The notes under the pieces are model-generated. The model saw nothing but the letters and a program-made list of their open reading frames with translations. It ran no database searches and was not told the DNA's origin. 64,000 nt of DNA from Annona cherimola (Eukaryota; Streptophyta; Magnoliopsida; Magnoliales; Annonaceae): assembly GCA_030490835.1 (NCBI GenBank), contig CM059977.1:14727399-14791398 (forward strand), in the 5' to 3' direction. The translations under genes and the position numbers were made by a program. Below are positions 1-12,793 of the stretch, piece by piece. Position 1 is the first letter of the stretch; each line of letters starts with the position of its first letter.

Positions 1-825
1 TATGGGCCATGGCCTATACTCTTTTGAATGCCTGTAACTGCTCAACCATATGGGCATGGCCCGGGTTCATGATTGTGAAGTTTATGGTGCGGAAGTATGC
101 ATGAAATTGAGGCATATTTTGGTGGCATCTTTGAGATGTGACCAGGGCATACCCAAAAGCAGGGCCTGGTACCGTAGATATCATCGACGCCCTTCCTGTT
201 TGTTTCTTCTTGTTACCATTGGTTGATGGCAACTAAAAGAGCAGAACGACTTGGGAGCCATGCCTTCATTTACTAAGTCAAGCTCCTATCCACCCCAAAA
301 GTAGGTTTACAAAGCTCAGCTGGTGCACACAAGCTGGTGAGTCGCAATGTTGTGAAATGAATCTGTTATATCTTTTGACCCCCAAAAAAAAAAAAAATTT
401 GTTATATCTTTTTTCTCCATTGCCACCAAAAATGGAATTCTCGCCACCAACGGTGGTTAAGATTCTTAGGGCTTGGTTTCAGTCTCCATGATTCAAGTTC
501 AACAGATCAATTTCCGGAGACTTTGTCAATGAAGTTCTCTACAACATTTATGGGTAAGCATACAATTTCGTTGAACGTCGGTTTGGCATCGGGTTAAAGT
601 TTTTATAAGAAAAAGTCCCGACCCGTCTATGTGCCTTTCTGACTTCTCAATTCTCCACTTTATTTTTTACATTTCAATCAATTTTGACATCTCTTCATAC
701 ACATTGTATTATTAACTCACTTTTTAAAATCTTTTTCTATTTTCACTTTCCCACTTTTACTTTTACCTCATCCAAAACGCAACCTAAGTGCTTATTTAAT
801 CTCGTTCAAAAAAAGTGCTCATTTA
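1..825 (-). other. Possible orphan exon, then AT-rich spacer
   Basis: On the minus strand, bases 232 down to 14 form an open frame of about 72 codons ending in a stop. It does not begin with ATG. It is preceded by a good splice acceptor (a pyrimidine run ending TTTTAG, just above 232), so it could be the last exon of a gene or gene relic. The predicted peptide includes MPQFHAYFRTINF and MVEQLQAFKR, which I do not recognise. From about 360 to 825 the DNA is AT-rich with short A and T runs and no coding signal. No partner exon was found at higher coordinates, so a stranded fragment is as likely as a gene. Confidence 0.25.
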
Positions 826-1115
826 GGGTGTGTTTGTTCTAGGCAAAAAAATGTCAATTAAAATTTTTCAATCTAAAACTTTTCACTCTCCATAATTATT
901 CTATTTTTTAATTATTTTTCACATTTTTCTATACAAACTACCCTACTTTTCAATCATTTCTACACAACTACCCATACAACTAACCTATCTATTTTAACTT
1001 TATTCTCTTTACTCATCATCATTACTTCTATTATATCACATCATTTTCTATTGATTTGATAACTTCTACTTCAAAAATTTTTCATCAAAAGTTTTACCTC
1101 CAACCAAACACACTC
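826..1115. mobile_element. Tourist-like (PIF/Harbinger) MITE, copy A
   Basis: This 290-bp AT-rich element begins GGGTGTGTTTG and ends CAAACACACTC, imperfect inverted ends. It is flanked by the trinucleotide TTA on both sides (823-825 and 1116-1118), the TWA-type target duplication of PIF/Harbinger elements. The interior holds family words such as CTAAAACTTTTCACTCTCC and CATCAAAAGTTTTAC, also found at 4442-4722, 33930-34220 and, inverted, at 30817-31097. There is no coding capacity. Confidence 0.8.
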
Positions 1116-3303
1116 TTAATAGGCCAAAAGGTGTAAAGGAGAATGTAAAAGACGGTCACTTAAGTGCAAAAGAAAATGCAATGTAAAAAAAAAAAAAAAA
1201 AAGATAAACTATAATCATGAATACAGGAAAGGAAATAGCGTACCGATTCCCATTGGTATTAAAAAATATAATACAGCGGAAAAAAGTAAAATATTAAGTA
1301 AAAACTATATTTATTGATAAAATAGAAAAATAAATATTTTTATAATGAGAAACAAATATGTACTCAATATCTATCTTTTTTTATTCAGAAATACATTCCC
1401 CAAAGTATAAAATATATAGGATATGAATTCTATATACATCCTAATAAATCCTTAAGCTTAATTTCAAATACAACTACAAGTTTTATCCCTATTTCCAAAT
1501 ACTATTATTTGTTTAATGACAATGGCAAATATGACCACACATTTTTTTATGTTTTCAAATATGACCATATTCATGTGCTTTTATCAAAAAATATCTTGGC
1601 TAAAAGTTAAATCCATCTTCTATTTTTACTGTACATTGTTATAATTCCCTATTTTGCTAATCATATACACAATAACTTGTTCTTTAATTTAGTCTTAGAT
1701 TTCTTTTGAAGATACAGAATTAGGTTTTAGTCAATAACATTTTAGTAAAAATATGTGGAAAAATTTGACGACATTATTATATTTGAAAATATGGTGAAAA
1801 TCTATATCAGTATTTGGCATTTTTATAAATGTATGGTCATATATTAAAATAAAAGTGAAAAAAATATGGTCATATTTGAAATTAATCACATATTTTTTTA
1901 ATTCAAATTCTAGTTTAGAGCAAGTTGACCTTTCAAAATTGCATGGACTCAGTCTACGTATCATAATTCCTCGCTGAGGCCTTCCTGATCTAAATGCTGC
2001 CTACCTTTCATTATTTTACTTTTAACCGTCTAATTTATTTCCCGGAAATCGATTGAACAGTTAAATCGCATGACTGGAACAACTTTTTGAACTGAATTGG
2101 GTGCCGAATGTATTGTAATTAGACATTTTAGTATACCTCTGCCGTGGTTTGGTTGACCAGCCCTTTTTTTTTTTTTTTTTTGACGAGAAAAAAATAAGCC
2201 CTTTTTTGAGAACCCCACCAGCTGTTCTACCTAATCCTGCAAAAACTGCAGCACCAAATACATATAACAAATCAACGCCCATCATGGGGGAATATGTTCC
2301 CTGAACAAATACAATTATGAAAAACGTTGGAATCTATTTTACAAATTAACGCGTACTGAATATGTCTGCACACATAATTAAATTAATATCAAATTAACCA
2401 ATTTTGTTTAACATCATCTATTTTATTAAGCTGCAAAAAATAATTTTAATCAAAATCTTTCGTGAACCATACTGGCTTAAAAATATATAATCATATATGT
2501 GTAAGTTATAAAAAATCTGAAGGCCATTTATAATATGAATTAGAACGTTATAATATTGTATGCAATCGTTTATTTATTATATGGAAATAATATCTTCAAG
2601 AGTTCAAATGATTATTAGCAATTTTAAGATCAATGTATAAATCAAACATTTTTTCACATTGATGTTAACCTTTATTGGATAGGCTCCATCCATATACTTG
2701 ATTTACACTAAATTTGGATTCCTATTTTAAAAATAATTTTGAATGTAGTGGAAGAATTAAATTATAAATTTAATCACCAAGTTAGTAAAAAAATGCAGCA
2801 GAGTTGCGAACTATTTTTGTGTTGTTGTAATCATTGAAGCATCGCTTTTGTTCAGAGTTAGGATGCAATGAGGTTGGAATAAAATCTCATATTTCTCAAA
2901 AATAGTTTTCTCGTTTGCAAAAAATAATAACCAACTTTTTTCATTCTCATTATAATTTTTTTCAATTTCAATACACCTTTTCTCATTTTTAATACACTTC
3001 TGTCTCAAACCATATCTTATCCTTATTTCATTCTCGTCCTACAGGAGATGCTTCTCATGGACATTTTATATTGGAATCTTATAATTCTGATAATTCGAAT
3101 TTTTTTCATCGAAGGTTTCAAAGATCAAGGTCGCATTGTGAATAGTGACTACTTCAAAGGATCTAGCTATGTAAAAGTTGTGTTAGATACCAGGAAAAGC
3201 AAAAAATTTTGTCTTCCTATTTTTATTCACGTTTTTACTTAATCTTATTCAATTTTTCATTCATTTATTCATGCATTTCATATAATTTTATTCCTTTTAA
3301 TTT
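1116..3303. other. AT-rich spacer without recognisable gene
   Basis: Strongly AT-rich sequence with homopolymer runs near 1185 and 2165. Open frames here are short and low in complexity. A stretch around 2860-3045 resembles, in reverse, sequence near 12230-12410 inside the receptor kinase gene (words like AATACACTTTT and TCTCATTTTTAATAC), so a further short interspersed repeat is likely. Nothing else can be supported. Confidence 0.5.
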
Positions 3304-3795
3304 GGATGCATTTGTTTTTATCAAAAAGTTTTTATCTAAAACTTTTATATTTGTATAATTTCTTTTTAAATTATTTTTCATATTTTTCAATACAATCTTA
3401 CTCTTTAGTTATTTTTTATAACTTTTTAATTTATTTTCTTTACTTTTCATCATTATCCATATTATACTACATTGTTTCCTCCCATTTAAAATTTTTTATT
3501 CAGGGGGTGTTTGTGTACACCAAAAAATATTCATTTTCTATAACTATCCTATTTTTTAATTATTTCTTCACTTCTTTCTAAATAATTATCTTACTTTTCA
3601 ATCATTTCTATATAACTACTTATATATCTAATCTATCTATTTTAATTTTATATTCTTTACTATTTATCTTTACCTATATCATATCATATTATTTTCTCTC
3701 ATTTCAAAAATTTTTATATAATAAATTTTTTATCAAAAATTTTATCACTTCTCAAAAAGACCCTTAAAATTTTTTCTCAAATACCAGATGCACTC
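3304..3795. mobile_element. Nested pair of decayed Tourist-like MITEs
   Basis: The outer element runs from GGATGCATTTG near 3304 to AGATGCACTC near 3795 and carries the MITE family words in diverged form. It is interrupted at about 3504-3763 by a second copy that begins GGGTGTTTGTG and ends AAGACCC. The interior again shows CCTATTTTTTAATTATTTC and ACTTTTCAATCATTTC. Borders are approximate because both copies are eroded. Confidence 0.5.
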
Positions 3796-4237
3796 TTAAG
3801 TGTTGCTTTTCCGTTTTTTATTTTATGCACGCCATTGACCATTCCAACATGGAATGGTTTTGTAAATTCTAGAAGTTTTCTTCATACTTGCTGGACGACC
3901 ATGTTTCCGGAGAGAGTGTGGATCAAGAACTAACCACTGTTATATTGCTATTTAAACAAAATAGACGGTTCAGATTAGCGATGGAAGCTGCATGTGGATC
4001 TTCGGAATTGTGTGCTCGATGATGATGGGCCGACCATGTGGTCGTCTGGTAGCGCATTGACCAGGGTGCCGGAAAGGCCGCCTTTTGGCGGGCGGATTGG
4101 TTGAGGGGCCCGGCCGCGTGGTCGTCTGTTAGCGATGGAGATGGCCAGCTCTGCTGTACTCTCCTACGCCGGCATCTCCTCATGTCTTAATTTGGTCCGA
4201 CGGTGGATAATAATAACTGAAAACAAATTAATTTATT
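3796..4237. other. GC-richer patch of unknown origin
   Basis: Bases about 4010-4160 are clearly richer in G and C than the surroundings. The motif GTGGTCGTCTG followed by TTAGCG or GTAGCG occurs twice (near 4038 and 4121), a short direct repeat. Frames on both strands are short and resemble no protein I know. It could be a captured gene or promoter fragment. Confidence 0.3.
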
Positions 4238-4780
4238 AAGGGTGCATTTGAGAATTGAAAAAAAATTTGGATAAAAGGTTTTGGTATAAAATTTTTTGAG
4301 ATGGTATGATTTCATATAACTGGGATAATGATGAAGAGTAAAGAGATAAAATTAAAATAAATAATTATGTAGAAATGAGTAAAAAATATGTAGTTATATC
4401 AAAAGATATATATACATAATTAAAAATAGGATAATTATTAAGGGCGCGTTTGGTAATACTTAAAAAATATCACGTTAAAACTTTTCAATCTAAAACTTTT
4501 CACTCTCCGAAACTACCTTATTTTTTAATTATTTCTTCACATTTTCGTATACATCTATCTTACTTTTCAATCATTTCTACACAACTACCCACATAACTAA
4601 CTTATCTATTTTAACTTTATCATTTTTACTCATCGTCGTTACTCCTATCATATCACATAATTTTACAATTTTTACTCTCCAAAACTTTTCATCAAAAGTT
4701 TTATCCATTCCTAAACACACCCTAAAAATGATAAAATTTTAGGTTGAAAATTTTAGTTTGAAAAATTTTATAGTTAAATA
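4238..4780. mobile_element. Decayed Tourist-like MITE split by copy B
   Basis: An older, inverted family member begins near 4242 with GGGTGCATTTGAG. It continues with family words in reverse orientation (GAGTAAAGAGATAAAATTAAAATA), is broken at 4441 by intact copy B, and resumes after 4725 with the expected TTTAGGTTGAAAATTTTAG tail. Its right terminal repeat is not recognisable. The arrangement orders the insertions: this copy is older than copy B. Confidence 0.5.
4442..4722. mobile_element. Tourist-like MITE, copy B
   Basis: A 281-bp element beginning GGGCGCGTTTGG and ending AAACACACCC. It is flanked by TAA on both sides (4439-4441 and 4723-4725). Interior words match copies A and D in the same orientation. 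It is inserted into an older, inverted member of the same family. Confidence 0.8.
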
Positions 4781-5489
4781 AATTAATCACAAATACGGAT
4801 AATAATTGGAATATATAAAGAATGATTTAGAAAACAAAACTCAGAATACTTATACTGAGATAATTACATATTAGAATGTGTTACGGCACGCAAAAGGAAG
4901 AAGGTAAATTTGAAAAACACCCTTTGTAAACTTTTTTTAACTAATATATCAAGATAACTTTCTTTATAATGCACTAGAATTTTCTTGGCTCAAGGCCCGG
5001 ACTAACATGAACATATGTTAGCATAAGTTAAAAGGTTTATATCATAAAATTATAAAGTATTTAGTGTTAGGAAAAAATTTCCCTTCCCTTTTTACATAAT
5101 TTTTTATTTCAAATATACTTTGAAAGTAATAAAACTTTTGAACAAAAATTTTTTTGTGTAAAAATTTTTAAAATAAAAAAATAATGTAATATGATATGGT
5201 TAATGATAAGAAATAAATATAATAAAGTTAAAATAAATAGATTAATTATACGAATACTTGTGTAGAAATTGTAAAAAAAACATGATAGTTGTACATGAAG
5301 ATATAAAAAATAAGATAGTTATACAAGAGAAAAGTTTTAACTATTAACCTATGTTAAATTATTTATTCATACTTTTTTATTTATTTTAAATTTATTTTTT
5401 ACTCCTAGTTATTAGCACTATCACATTAATCACTTTTTAAAAAAATTTATCCCAGATATTTTTTTTTTTTTTGGGTTTGTTTTTGCCGA
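4781..5489. other. AT-rich region with a degraded MITE, upstream of the receptor kinase
   Basis: Around 5100-5350 there are diverged family words in reverse order (AATGTAATATGATATGG, TTGTGTAGAAATTG, GAAAAGTTTTAACT), so an eroded Tourist-like MITE is likely. A run of T begins at 5460, just upstream of the GC-rich presumed first exon. No confident core promoter element can be assigned. Confidence 0.4.
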
Positions 5490-7501
5490 GGTGAGAGATT
5501 GCATCCGCGGCCGCCGGAGGGCGAATAAAAAGCCGAGCACGACGGCTCGAGCATTGGATGTTCCCGTTCGCGTCCAATTCGGCGTCTTGCCTTTTGCTTT
5601 CCTGCTCTACTTCTTTCCTGTTGCGTCCGCGGCCGAAGTCCATCACCTTAACAAAGCAAAATTGGAAACCGCGCTTTAGCTTTCTGATTTTTCATCGGCC
5701 GAGATTTCCGCCTCCGAATTCTCTGCTGTTTTCGCCTCCAAGTATGCTATATGCTCGGAATCTGCATGAATTCAGGTTTTTCGTTTGTTATTATTATTTT
5801 TCCCGTTCAAGCGACCTGTATTTGTTAGCCTTGTTGTTTACTTTGTCTTGGTTTTTGGGCGAATTTAGGTTTTTGGGTGTTTCTGTATCTTGATTTTGCG
5901 GTGAGTGACTGCAAATGGTTGTAATGGATCTTTCCGTGGTGTTGGTACTGGCTTAGGAGCTCCGTGACACTGTTTTTTCTGCTTTATTTGGTTTAGGTGC
6001 TAACTGCTAAGTGTTTTCAGTAAGGATTTCGAGAACTTCTGCGCTGATGAGCTTGTGTTACTGTACTGATGCATGGGTCTTCGGAAGCTTCTTGCTTCTT
6101 TCTGTGAGCTGTTGGGTTGGTTGGGATCATCGAGTTTTCGCAGTTAATGAATTTTAGCAGACCAGTCTATAATGATTGACGCGGGTCTGTAAGTCTTATC
6201 GGAACGGGTTTGTTTTAAATATGTTGATTCTTAGGATTTTTGGAGAACTTCTATTCTTAATGTTTTAATGGCTTTGGAATTTAGTGTCTTGTTGTGACCG
6301 GCCGTCTGAACTTCAACTATGTTCTTTCATTTCTCTTGCAATGCCTTGTGATGCTTTGGCTTCCAAAGCTTGGCCATTCTTTTTCATAGAATCAAAGCAA
6401 AGAATCTTTACAATATTGGAAAGCCACGAGGAATTCTGGACAGAGGGAATTTTGAATGATTGAAAGTTTGAACCTCGAGCAGCTGACTAGTCCAGCACGA
6501 CTCATCTGTTGCTAGGGTGCAAAGTCGGTAGAATGACTTCATTGCTGAATATGTAATCATTAGCTTGTTAATTGATCCATCTTGAAAGAAAGAGCTTTTA
6601 GGTTATATCTTGAAGAAAAAGCCCGAGCTTTGTACCTATCAAGCTTTCAGCCAACCATGATTTCATCATGCAGAAGAGTTTCTAATGAGGATGGGTAGAG
6701 AGGAAAATAGAAGAAAGAGGAAGTAACCTCTGAAGAGATGAGAAGAGAAGAAAAAAGGTAGAAAGAGTAGAAGAATAAGGAAAAAGATAAGCAAAAGAGA
6801 AGTAGAAAAGAAAACCAAAGAATCACTTGTTTATAATTCTCAAAACTGATGCTCTTTAGAGCCTACAAAGGTGGTACTTATAGGAGAACATGCCATTTTA
6901 TTTTAACAACATTTATTAAAGATCTAATCTTTTAGGAAAAAAAATTGCATATTTTAGGTAAACTTTTAGAAAAAGTGAACTTAAAATAGATACAAATTTA
7001 TTCCAAACATATTCTAAGATATTTCAGGAGATCTTCTAAATATTCTAAAAATCCAAAATAGAAATAAACATCCTAAAACAATCTAAATCCCAATTTATGA
7101 AAATATCTCCACATCCCACATTAGTTTCACTCTCTTTAATCGTCCTCTAGGTTCCAATTTTTATAGCCATTTTGTCTTCTTCTTTTTTTTTTCTTCTTCT
7201 TCTTTTTTTGAGGGGTATAGGCATTTGTCTTGACACTGTAATCTGATCGAGATGTACGCCAGCGTGGCAGCGTCCATAACATACTTGCCTTTTACCATCA
7301 AAGGATTTGATAGTTGACTTTAAAAAAGATCTAAATATCAGCAGTATCTTTTTCCATGCTGAATGTAAATATTAGCCTTATGTATCTGTCTTTATCTTGC
7401 CTTTAAGCTTCTTTGATGTTCTTTTTCTGGTGTGGCAGGATCTCGACATTCTGATTTTTGCACGATGTTCTTTCTTTCTGCTAAACAAAACAGAACAGAA
7501 A
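5490..7501 (+). other. Probable 5' UTR of the CRLK-type gene, with a leader intron
   Basis: Bases about 5490-5740 are GC-rich compared with the AT-rich spacer and look like a non-coding first exon. A plausible donor GTATGC starts at 5742 (a second candidate, CAG|GTTTTT, starts at 5776). The long T-rich stretch that follows ends at a strong acceptor, GTGTGGCAG, at 7438. The exon would resume at 7439 and reach the start ATG at 7502. Leader introns are common in plant kinase genes. The exact 5' end and donor choice are inferred and need transcript data. Confidence 0.5.
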
Positions 7502-10500
7502 ATGCGCCAAACTGATTTGGTTATCATTTGTGTCACTATTGGTGTGGCTTTTGGGATTTTGCTGGCATCTTGTGCTTTCATTGCAGTGAGGTTCTACAGA
7601 AAGCGCTCTTATCCTGTGAATCATTCCAATGAGAATGGTGTGACATCACTTCCGATACGTGCAAATGGCATTGGCACAAGCATGGAGTCTAGCGTATCAT
7701 TCTCACATTCCAATGTTTTGCATGGCTCATCACACCTCAACAAAAAGAGCACTCAATGGCCCTGGTGGAGCAGCCATGATAGCAAAGATTTGCATACTTC
7801 TGCGTCAGGCATCCCAAGATATTCGTACAAGTATGAAATTTCACCTAGTATGCAAATGTTAAATTTGCCGACAATCCAAACTTATTGCTTGTTAGATGAG
7901 ATGAAACAGAAATTCATCGTCATCCTTGCTATTTGTTAGTAACATTAGATCTTCATTCTTTTCACTGGTATCCTTGGACTAATTTTCCCAAAAATACTAT
8001 GCAAGATAGCCGTTGACAGTCAAACTCAAGAGACACTTCCTCATGAAAAATTATGGCCATCTCAGCTGCACATTCTCTTTTCATCGGCAAAAAAATTATG
8101 GCCAATCTGTCATTCTCTATTTTGTTTCATCACAATCCTAACTTTTATTTCTCCCAGGGATATTCAAAAGGCCACACATAATTTTACTACAATTCTAGGC
8201 CAGGGATCTTTTGGTCCAGTGTACAAAGCAGTGATGCCAACAAATGAAGTTGTGGCTGTAAAGGTGCTTGCCTCCAACTCAAGACAAGGGGAGAAGGAGT
8301 TCCAAACAGAGGTGTGCTTATATATTTCTAACAATTTTACTCCATAAGGCAGAAAGGTTGGCTTCTTGTTACATAAAAATGCTTCAGAATTTGAGGAATC
8401 ATCAATGTCTTAGTTGGACTGCATGTTATATCGCATAGAAAACTTGTTTGGTGTGCAAAGAACTGTGTTTTAGAATCATGTTTCTTTCTCTAGATTTCTC
8501 AGAAAATTTATTTGATTCAAACAATATTCAGATTCATGCTGGATGAATAAAGCATTGCATCATCTTCTGTATAGAATTAAATGAAATTCTTAGATTGCCT
8601 TCATTTATCGACTAATCAGAACACACATATCATTACTGCACAGGTACTTTTGTTAGCCAGGTTGCACCACAGGAATCTTGTGAATTTGATTGGATATTGT
8701 GTGGATAAAGGTCAGCACATGCTGGTCTATGAATTCATGAGGAATGGGAGCTTGGCAAGTCTGCTATATAGTAAGTTTAAGACAGAACTGTTGAGTATCA
8801 CTAATGTGTGGTAACTTCTGTACTAACATCTTTCGAAAACTTGGAAGATATTAATCATCATTGCCATATCATCATAGGCTGTTTACCACTAAGTTATCTC
8901 AAATGCACAAAGTCTTGGTAATTTATTTTTGTTTTTTGGTATCCACCCCAGGGTATGTCCTTGGTAGGCCCTTCTAAAACTGAAGGCTGCTTAATTACTT
9001 TCATAAAACTGAAACAAATCTAGGTGAATCGGAGGTCACTTTTCTTACTTCCATCCATTTTGCCTAATGTCTGTCACCACCTGATGTTTGCTGGAAATGG
9101 CCTCCACCTGGTTTTAATGAACCCAGATGAGCAGAACCTTAAGTCTAAATTATTATGTTAGTTACAACTCCAATGCTGGATATTGCACTTCTCATTTATC
9201 AGTAACAGTGTCTTTCCAAGTGGGATGAGATGTTCAATGATTACATAGTTTCTACGAACTTCATATTCACCCGTCAAAATGAAAGATTTCTAGAAAAACT
9301 CGAAGGAGTCGTTATTGTATCTGAATGGAGAAGTTGCATATGAGAGATCATGTCAAGACAAAATTATATAATCTATGCAATCTGGAACATGGTTGAGTGG
9401 GCTTTGACTGATCTCTAACTGCAAATAATTGGGATTGTCCTTAGAAGAAAATCCAAGTTGTAAAAGCAGGGAGAAATGAACTCAAATATTTGGTATGAGG
9501 TAATGATAATGATCAAATGGCATGCAGCGCCCAACTTAATATATGTGGTTTGCTATAGTCGCTATAGCTTTTGGCATCAGTTACTCAAACTATGCTTTAA
9601 GATGTCGGCAGATTAGAGACTTCTGATTGATGAAGGACGCAGTTCACATCCTGAAACATCACAAGCACATGAAAATATATGGGGGTGTGTGTGTTTACAG
9701 AAGTATTACAAGTTAGTGCACGTTATTCTTATTGAATTCTCTGTATGAGTACAATTCTGCCTCTACTTTCAGATTGATTGCAACCTTTCTTGAAGTGTGA
9801 AATAACGAGAGTTTTGATGTACATGCTCGTAGCTGAAGGGCCTCGGTTTTTGAGCTGGGAAGAAAGGGTTCAAATAGCTCTTGATGTTTCGCATGCAATA
9901 GAATATCTACATGAAGGGGTAGGTCAGTTCTTCCCTATGAGTGTTCTATGATTTCCATATGCCCTAATATAAAACGAAATTGAATATGTGATTTTTAAAC
10001 AGGCAGTCCCACCTGTAATCCATCGGGATCTGAAGTCTGCTAACATACTACTGGATCAGTGCATGCGTGCTAAGGTAATGTGAATTGATTCCCGAATACA
10101 CTTCTAGCCATTGTTCATCATCAAAATAAAGTAATACAAGAAGTAATAAAACCCTATAAACTGAGCATCTGCTATCATTGAAGTTTGCTGTTTGCAATAG
10201 AGGAACCTGTGAAACTGATCATGATTCTTGATAATGTATTGAGAACTTTAACTGTTATGTGGTCTCCATTATTTCACAATTGCATCTGTTTTTTCTTACT
10301 GACCAAAAATTGGAAGTGCATTGACTCATTGAGAACATTCCCAGGTATACACTTCTAGCCATTATTCATCATCAAAATAAAGTAATAGAAAAAGTAATAA
10401 GACCCTATAAACTGACCATCTGCTATCATTTAAATTTTCTGTTTGCATTAGTGGAACCTGTGACACCGATCATGATTCTTAATAATGTATTGAGAACTTT

Positions 10501-12793
10501 CCCTGTTATGTGGTCTCCATTACTTCACAATCGTGTGTGATTTTTCTTACTTACCAAAAATTGGAAGTGCATTGACTAATTGAGAACATTCCCGGGTATG
10601 TGGTCTCCATTCACAGGCTGTGAGTGTCACTAGCAGCGCCACTGATTATCAGGGATATATATTCAACATTGAGTTTTAGGGCTATATATTCATCAAGTCA
10701 TTTGTGCTTGTAATTCTGCACCTGTCATCAACTTCGGGGATGTCTTTTTCTGGAAAGGCAACTATTGCATTGATATCCATACCACTAGAAACTCCTGCGG
10801 TACTATCAATATCTTCACATGTAACTGGTGCCTCCTTGGTTGTCCCGTTCCTAGTTCGAGTAGGTGGTATTGTGAGTGTCTACTGACATATTAAATTGAT
10901 GGGCAACATGCAAAATTCTGTCTGCTATTCATAGCCATCTGATTGAATAGTGAATAGTTAATGTTAATGTCAACAGTTCTCAATTAACAGCGCTCCTTCT
11001 ATAAGTATAAGTACCATAATATGGAATAGGCATCACAATGGTGATCCCTATGTATGCTAGGATGCAGATACTATTAGCCTTTGGCTTAGTTGCATGAAGT
11101 AGCTGCTCTCACACTCGAATTGCTTGTGTTCTTATACTGGTAACCTGAAGCTTTTCTCAACACCCCAAATTCTGGAAGTGCACAACTATATCATTAAGAA
11201 AATGACTTTGTTGGCATCTCCTCTTCTTCACATGGTCCCCTGCATGGACAGTTGGCATCACGAGAGGACAGCCTCTACTCAAGGTCACTTGTTCAGTTCA
11301 AATTCCTGATCATGCAGCATTGCATTAACAGCTTTAACCTTCTAGCACTTGTCCCTAGACAATTAAAGCTGCATCAGCCCAATTGACAATGGATGATTAC
11401 AACACGGACAGATTACTAGTGGTCATGTAGCCAAATAAGCTGGCGTGATTAGGAGGTTTTTTCCCTCCACTTACTGCTTCCTAATGTCTTTCCTGAATTT
11501 ATTTATTTGATTAGGTTGCTGATTTTGGGTTGTCTAAGGAAGAGTCATATGACGGTAGGAAATCAGGCTTGAAGGGTACGTATGGGTACATAGATCCTGA
11601 GTACCTGTCAACCAACAAGTTCACAAAGAAGAGTGACATCTATAGTTTTGGCATAATACTTCTTGAACTCATCACAGCTATAAACCCGCAACAAGGCTTA
11701 TTGGACTACATAAATCTTGTAAGTTTTTCCATCTAGAATTTCTTGCTTCCTTAAATTCCTTGATTGTATTTAATCGGAATGAACTTTTGATGATGAAAAT
11801 TCCGCAAATCCAGTATATTGATATATTTAGCATAAAGGTTAAAAATGCTAGACGGTAGATTTCACAATATGCTTGTATTTTTGTTTGTGTAAAGTATGGT
11901 AGTTCAATGATCCTAACCTTCGGATGGTGGTCGTCATGGTGGATCAATGCACCTTGCCTTCACCTTATCATTAAAATCTAATCTATCAGTGCCTTGAAAA
12001 AAGATAAACCTATATTTATCAGAGAATATCATTTTGGTTGAAGAAGACACTTGTCATTAAAAAAAATAGATAAAATAAGGAAAAGATGTTAAAAATGAAT
12101 GAAGATATATACATATTTTTACCCTAAAAAATTAGAAAACGAAATCTATATAAAGTATTAAATAGATATGCATGTATTTTTTTATGTCACTAAAAATCTG
12201 TAGATAAAGAGAAATTTCAAAAACGTCCCACTTTGTGCTCAGCTGGAATGGGATGAGAATTTAGGATGGAAATGTATCGAGAATAGGAAAAGATGTATTG
12301 AAATTGGGAAAAGTTGTATTGGAAATGAAAAAGATAAGATGTTATTTTTTAAGAATGGAAAAAGTGTTTTTGGGAAACAGGAGATTCAATTCCAGGATTA
12401 TCCCATCCTAGCTGTAAATTAATGCATTAGAAATGATAATGATAACGTATACTTTTTATCAATTATCGATAAGATATGGTTGTTTCCGTTTAGGCTGTAA
12501 TGGATGGCGATGGCAAAGGTGGTTGGGATGAGATACTTGATAAGCAGCTGGTGGGGAAGTGTGATCTCGAAGAAGTGAGGCTTCTAGCCAGTACCGCTTA
12601 CAGGTGTGTGCATAAAGTGCCCAGAAAACGCCCATCAATTGTTGATGTTTCACAGGCAATATCAAGAATTCAGCAGCGTCGAATGTCTTTAAATCCCGGA
12701 AGTGGGGATATGTCACGAGCAGTAAGCCGAATAGAGCTTCAGCATATGGAACTGAGCTATATGGCCAGCATTAAGGAGAGAACTCATGAATAG
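7502..12793 (+). CDS. CRLK2: Calcium/calmodulin-regulated receptor-like kinase (CRLK1/CRLK2 type)
   Basis: Seven coding exons join in frame: 7502-7830, 8158-8311, 8644-8770, 9833-9918, 10003-10074, 11515-11718 and 12494-12793, with GT...AG borders, giving 423 aa (the Arabidopsis CRLKs are about 440). Residues about 5-29 form one membrane helix with almost no ectodomain. A short linker contains WPWWSSHD and [14 protein letters not shown]. The kinase domain follows: glycine loop GQGSFGPVY (124-132), VAVK lysine 145, HRDLKSAN with catalytic Asp 241, and DFG at 259-261. The activation segment is [13 protein letters not shown]. All catalytic residues are present, so an active Ser/Thr kinase is expected. 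The C-tail [13 protein letters not shown] matches the family. Arabidopsis CRLK1 is a plasma-membrane kinase that binds calmodulin, interacts with MEKK1 and acts in cold response; that role here is inference. The symbol is family-level, and CRLK1 is equally possible. Confidence 0.93.
10097..10598. repeat. 251-bp tandem duplication inside a CRLK intron
   Basis: Two adjacent 251-bp units, 10097-10347 and 10348-10598, both begin TACACTTCTAGCCATT. They run colinearly through GTTATGTGGTCTCCATTA and AAAAATTGGAAGTGCATTGACT. They differ at scattered positions, roughly one in ten by eye. The pair lies in the 1.4-kb intron between the exon with the HRD motif and the exon with the DFG motif, and changes no coding or splice sequence. 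Confidence 0.85.

Noticed and set aside
5558..5893. 111-codon frame upstream of the receptor kinase
   Set aside because: It crosses a likely leader splice donor, is low in complexity, and the family's N-terminus is fully explained by the ATG at 7502.
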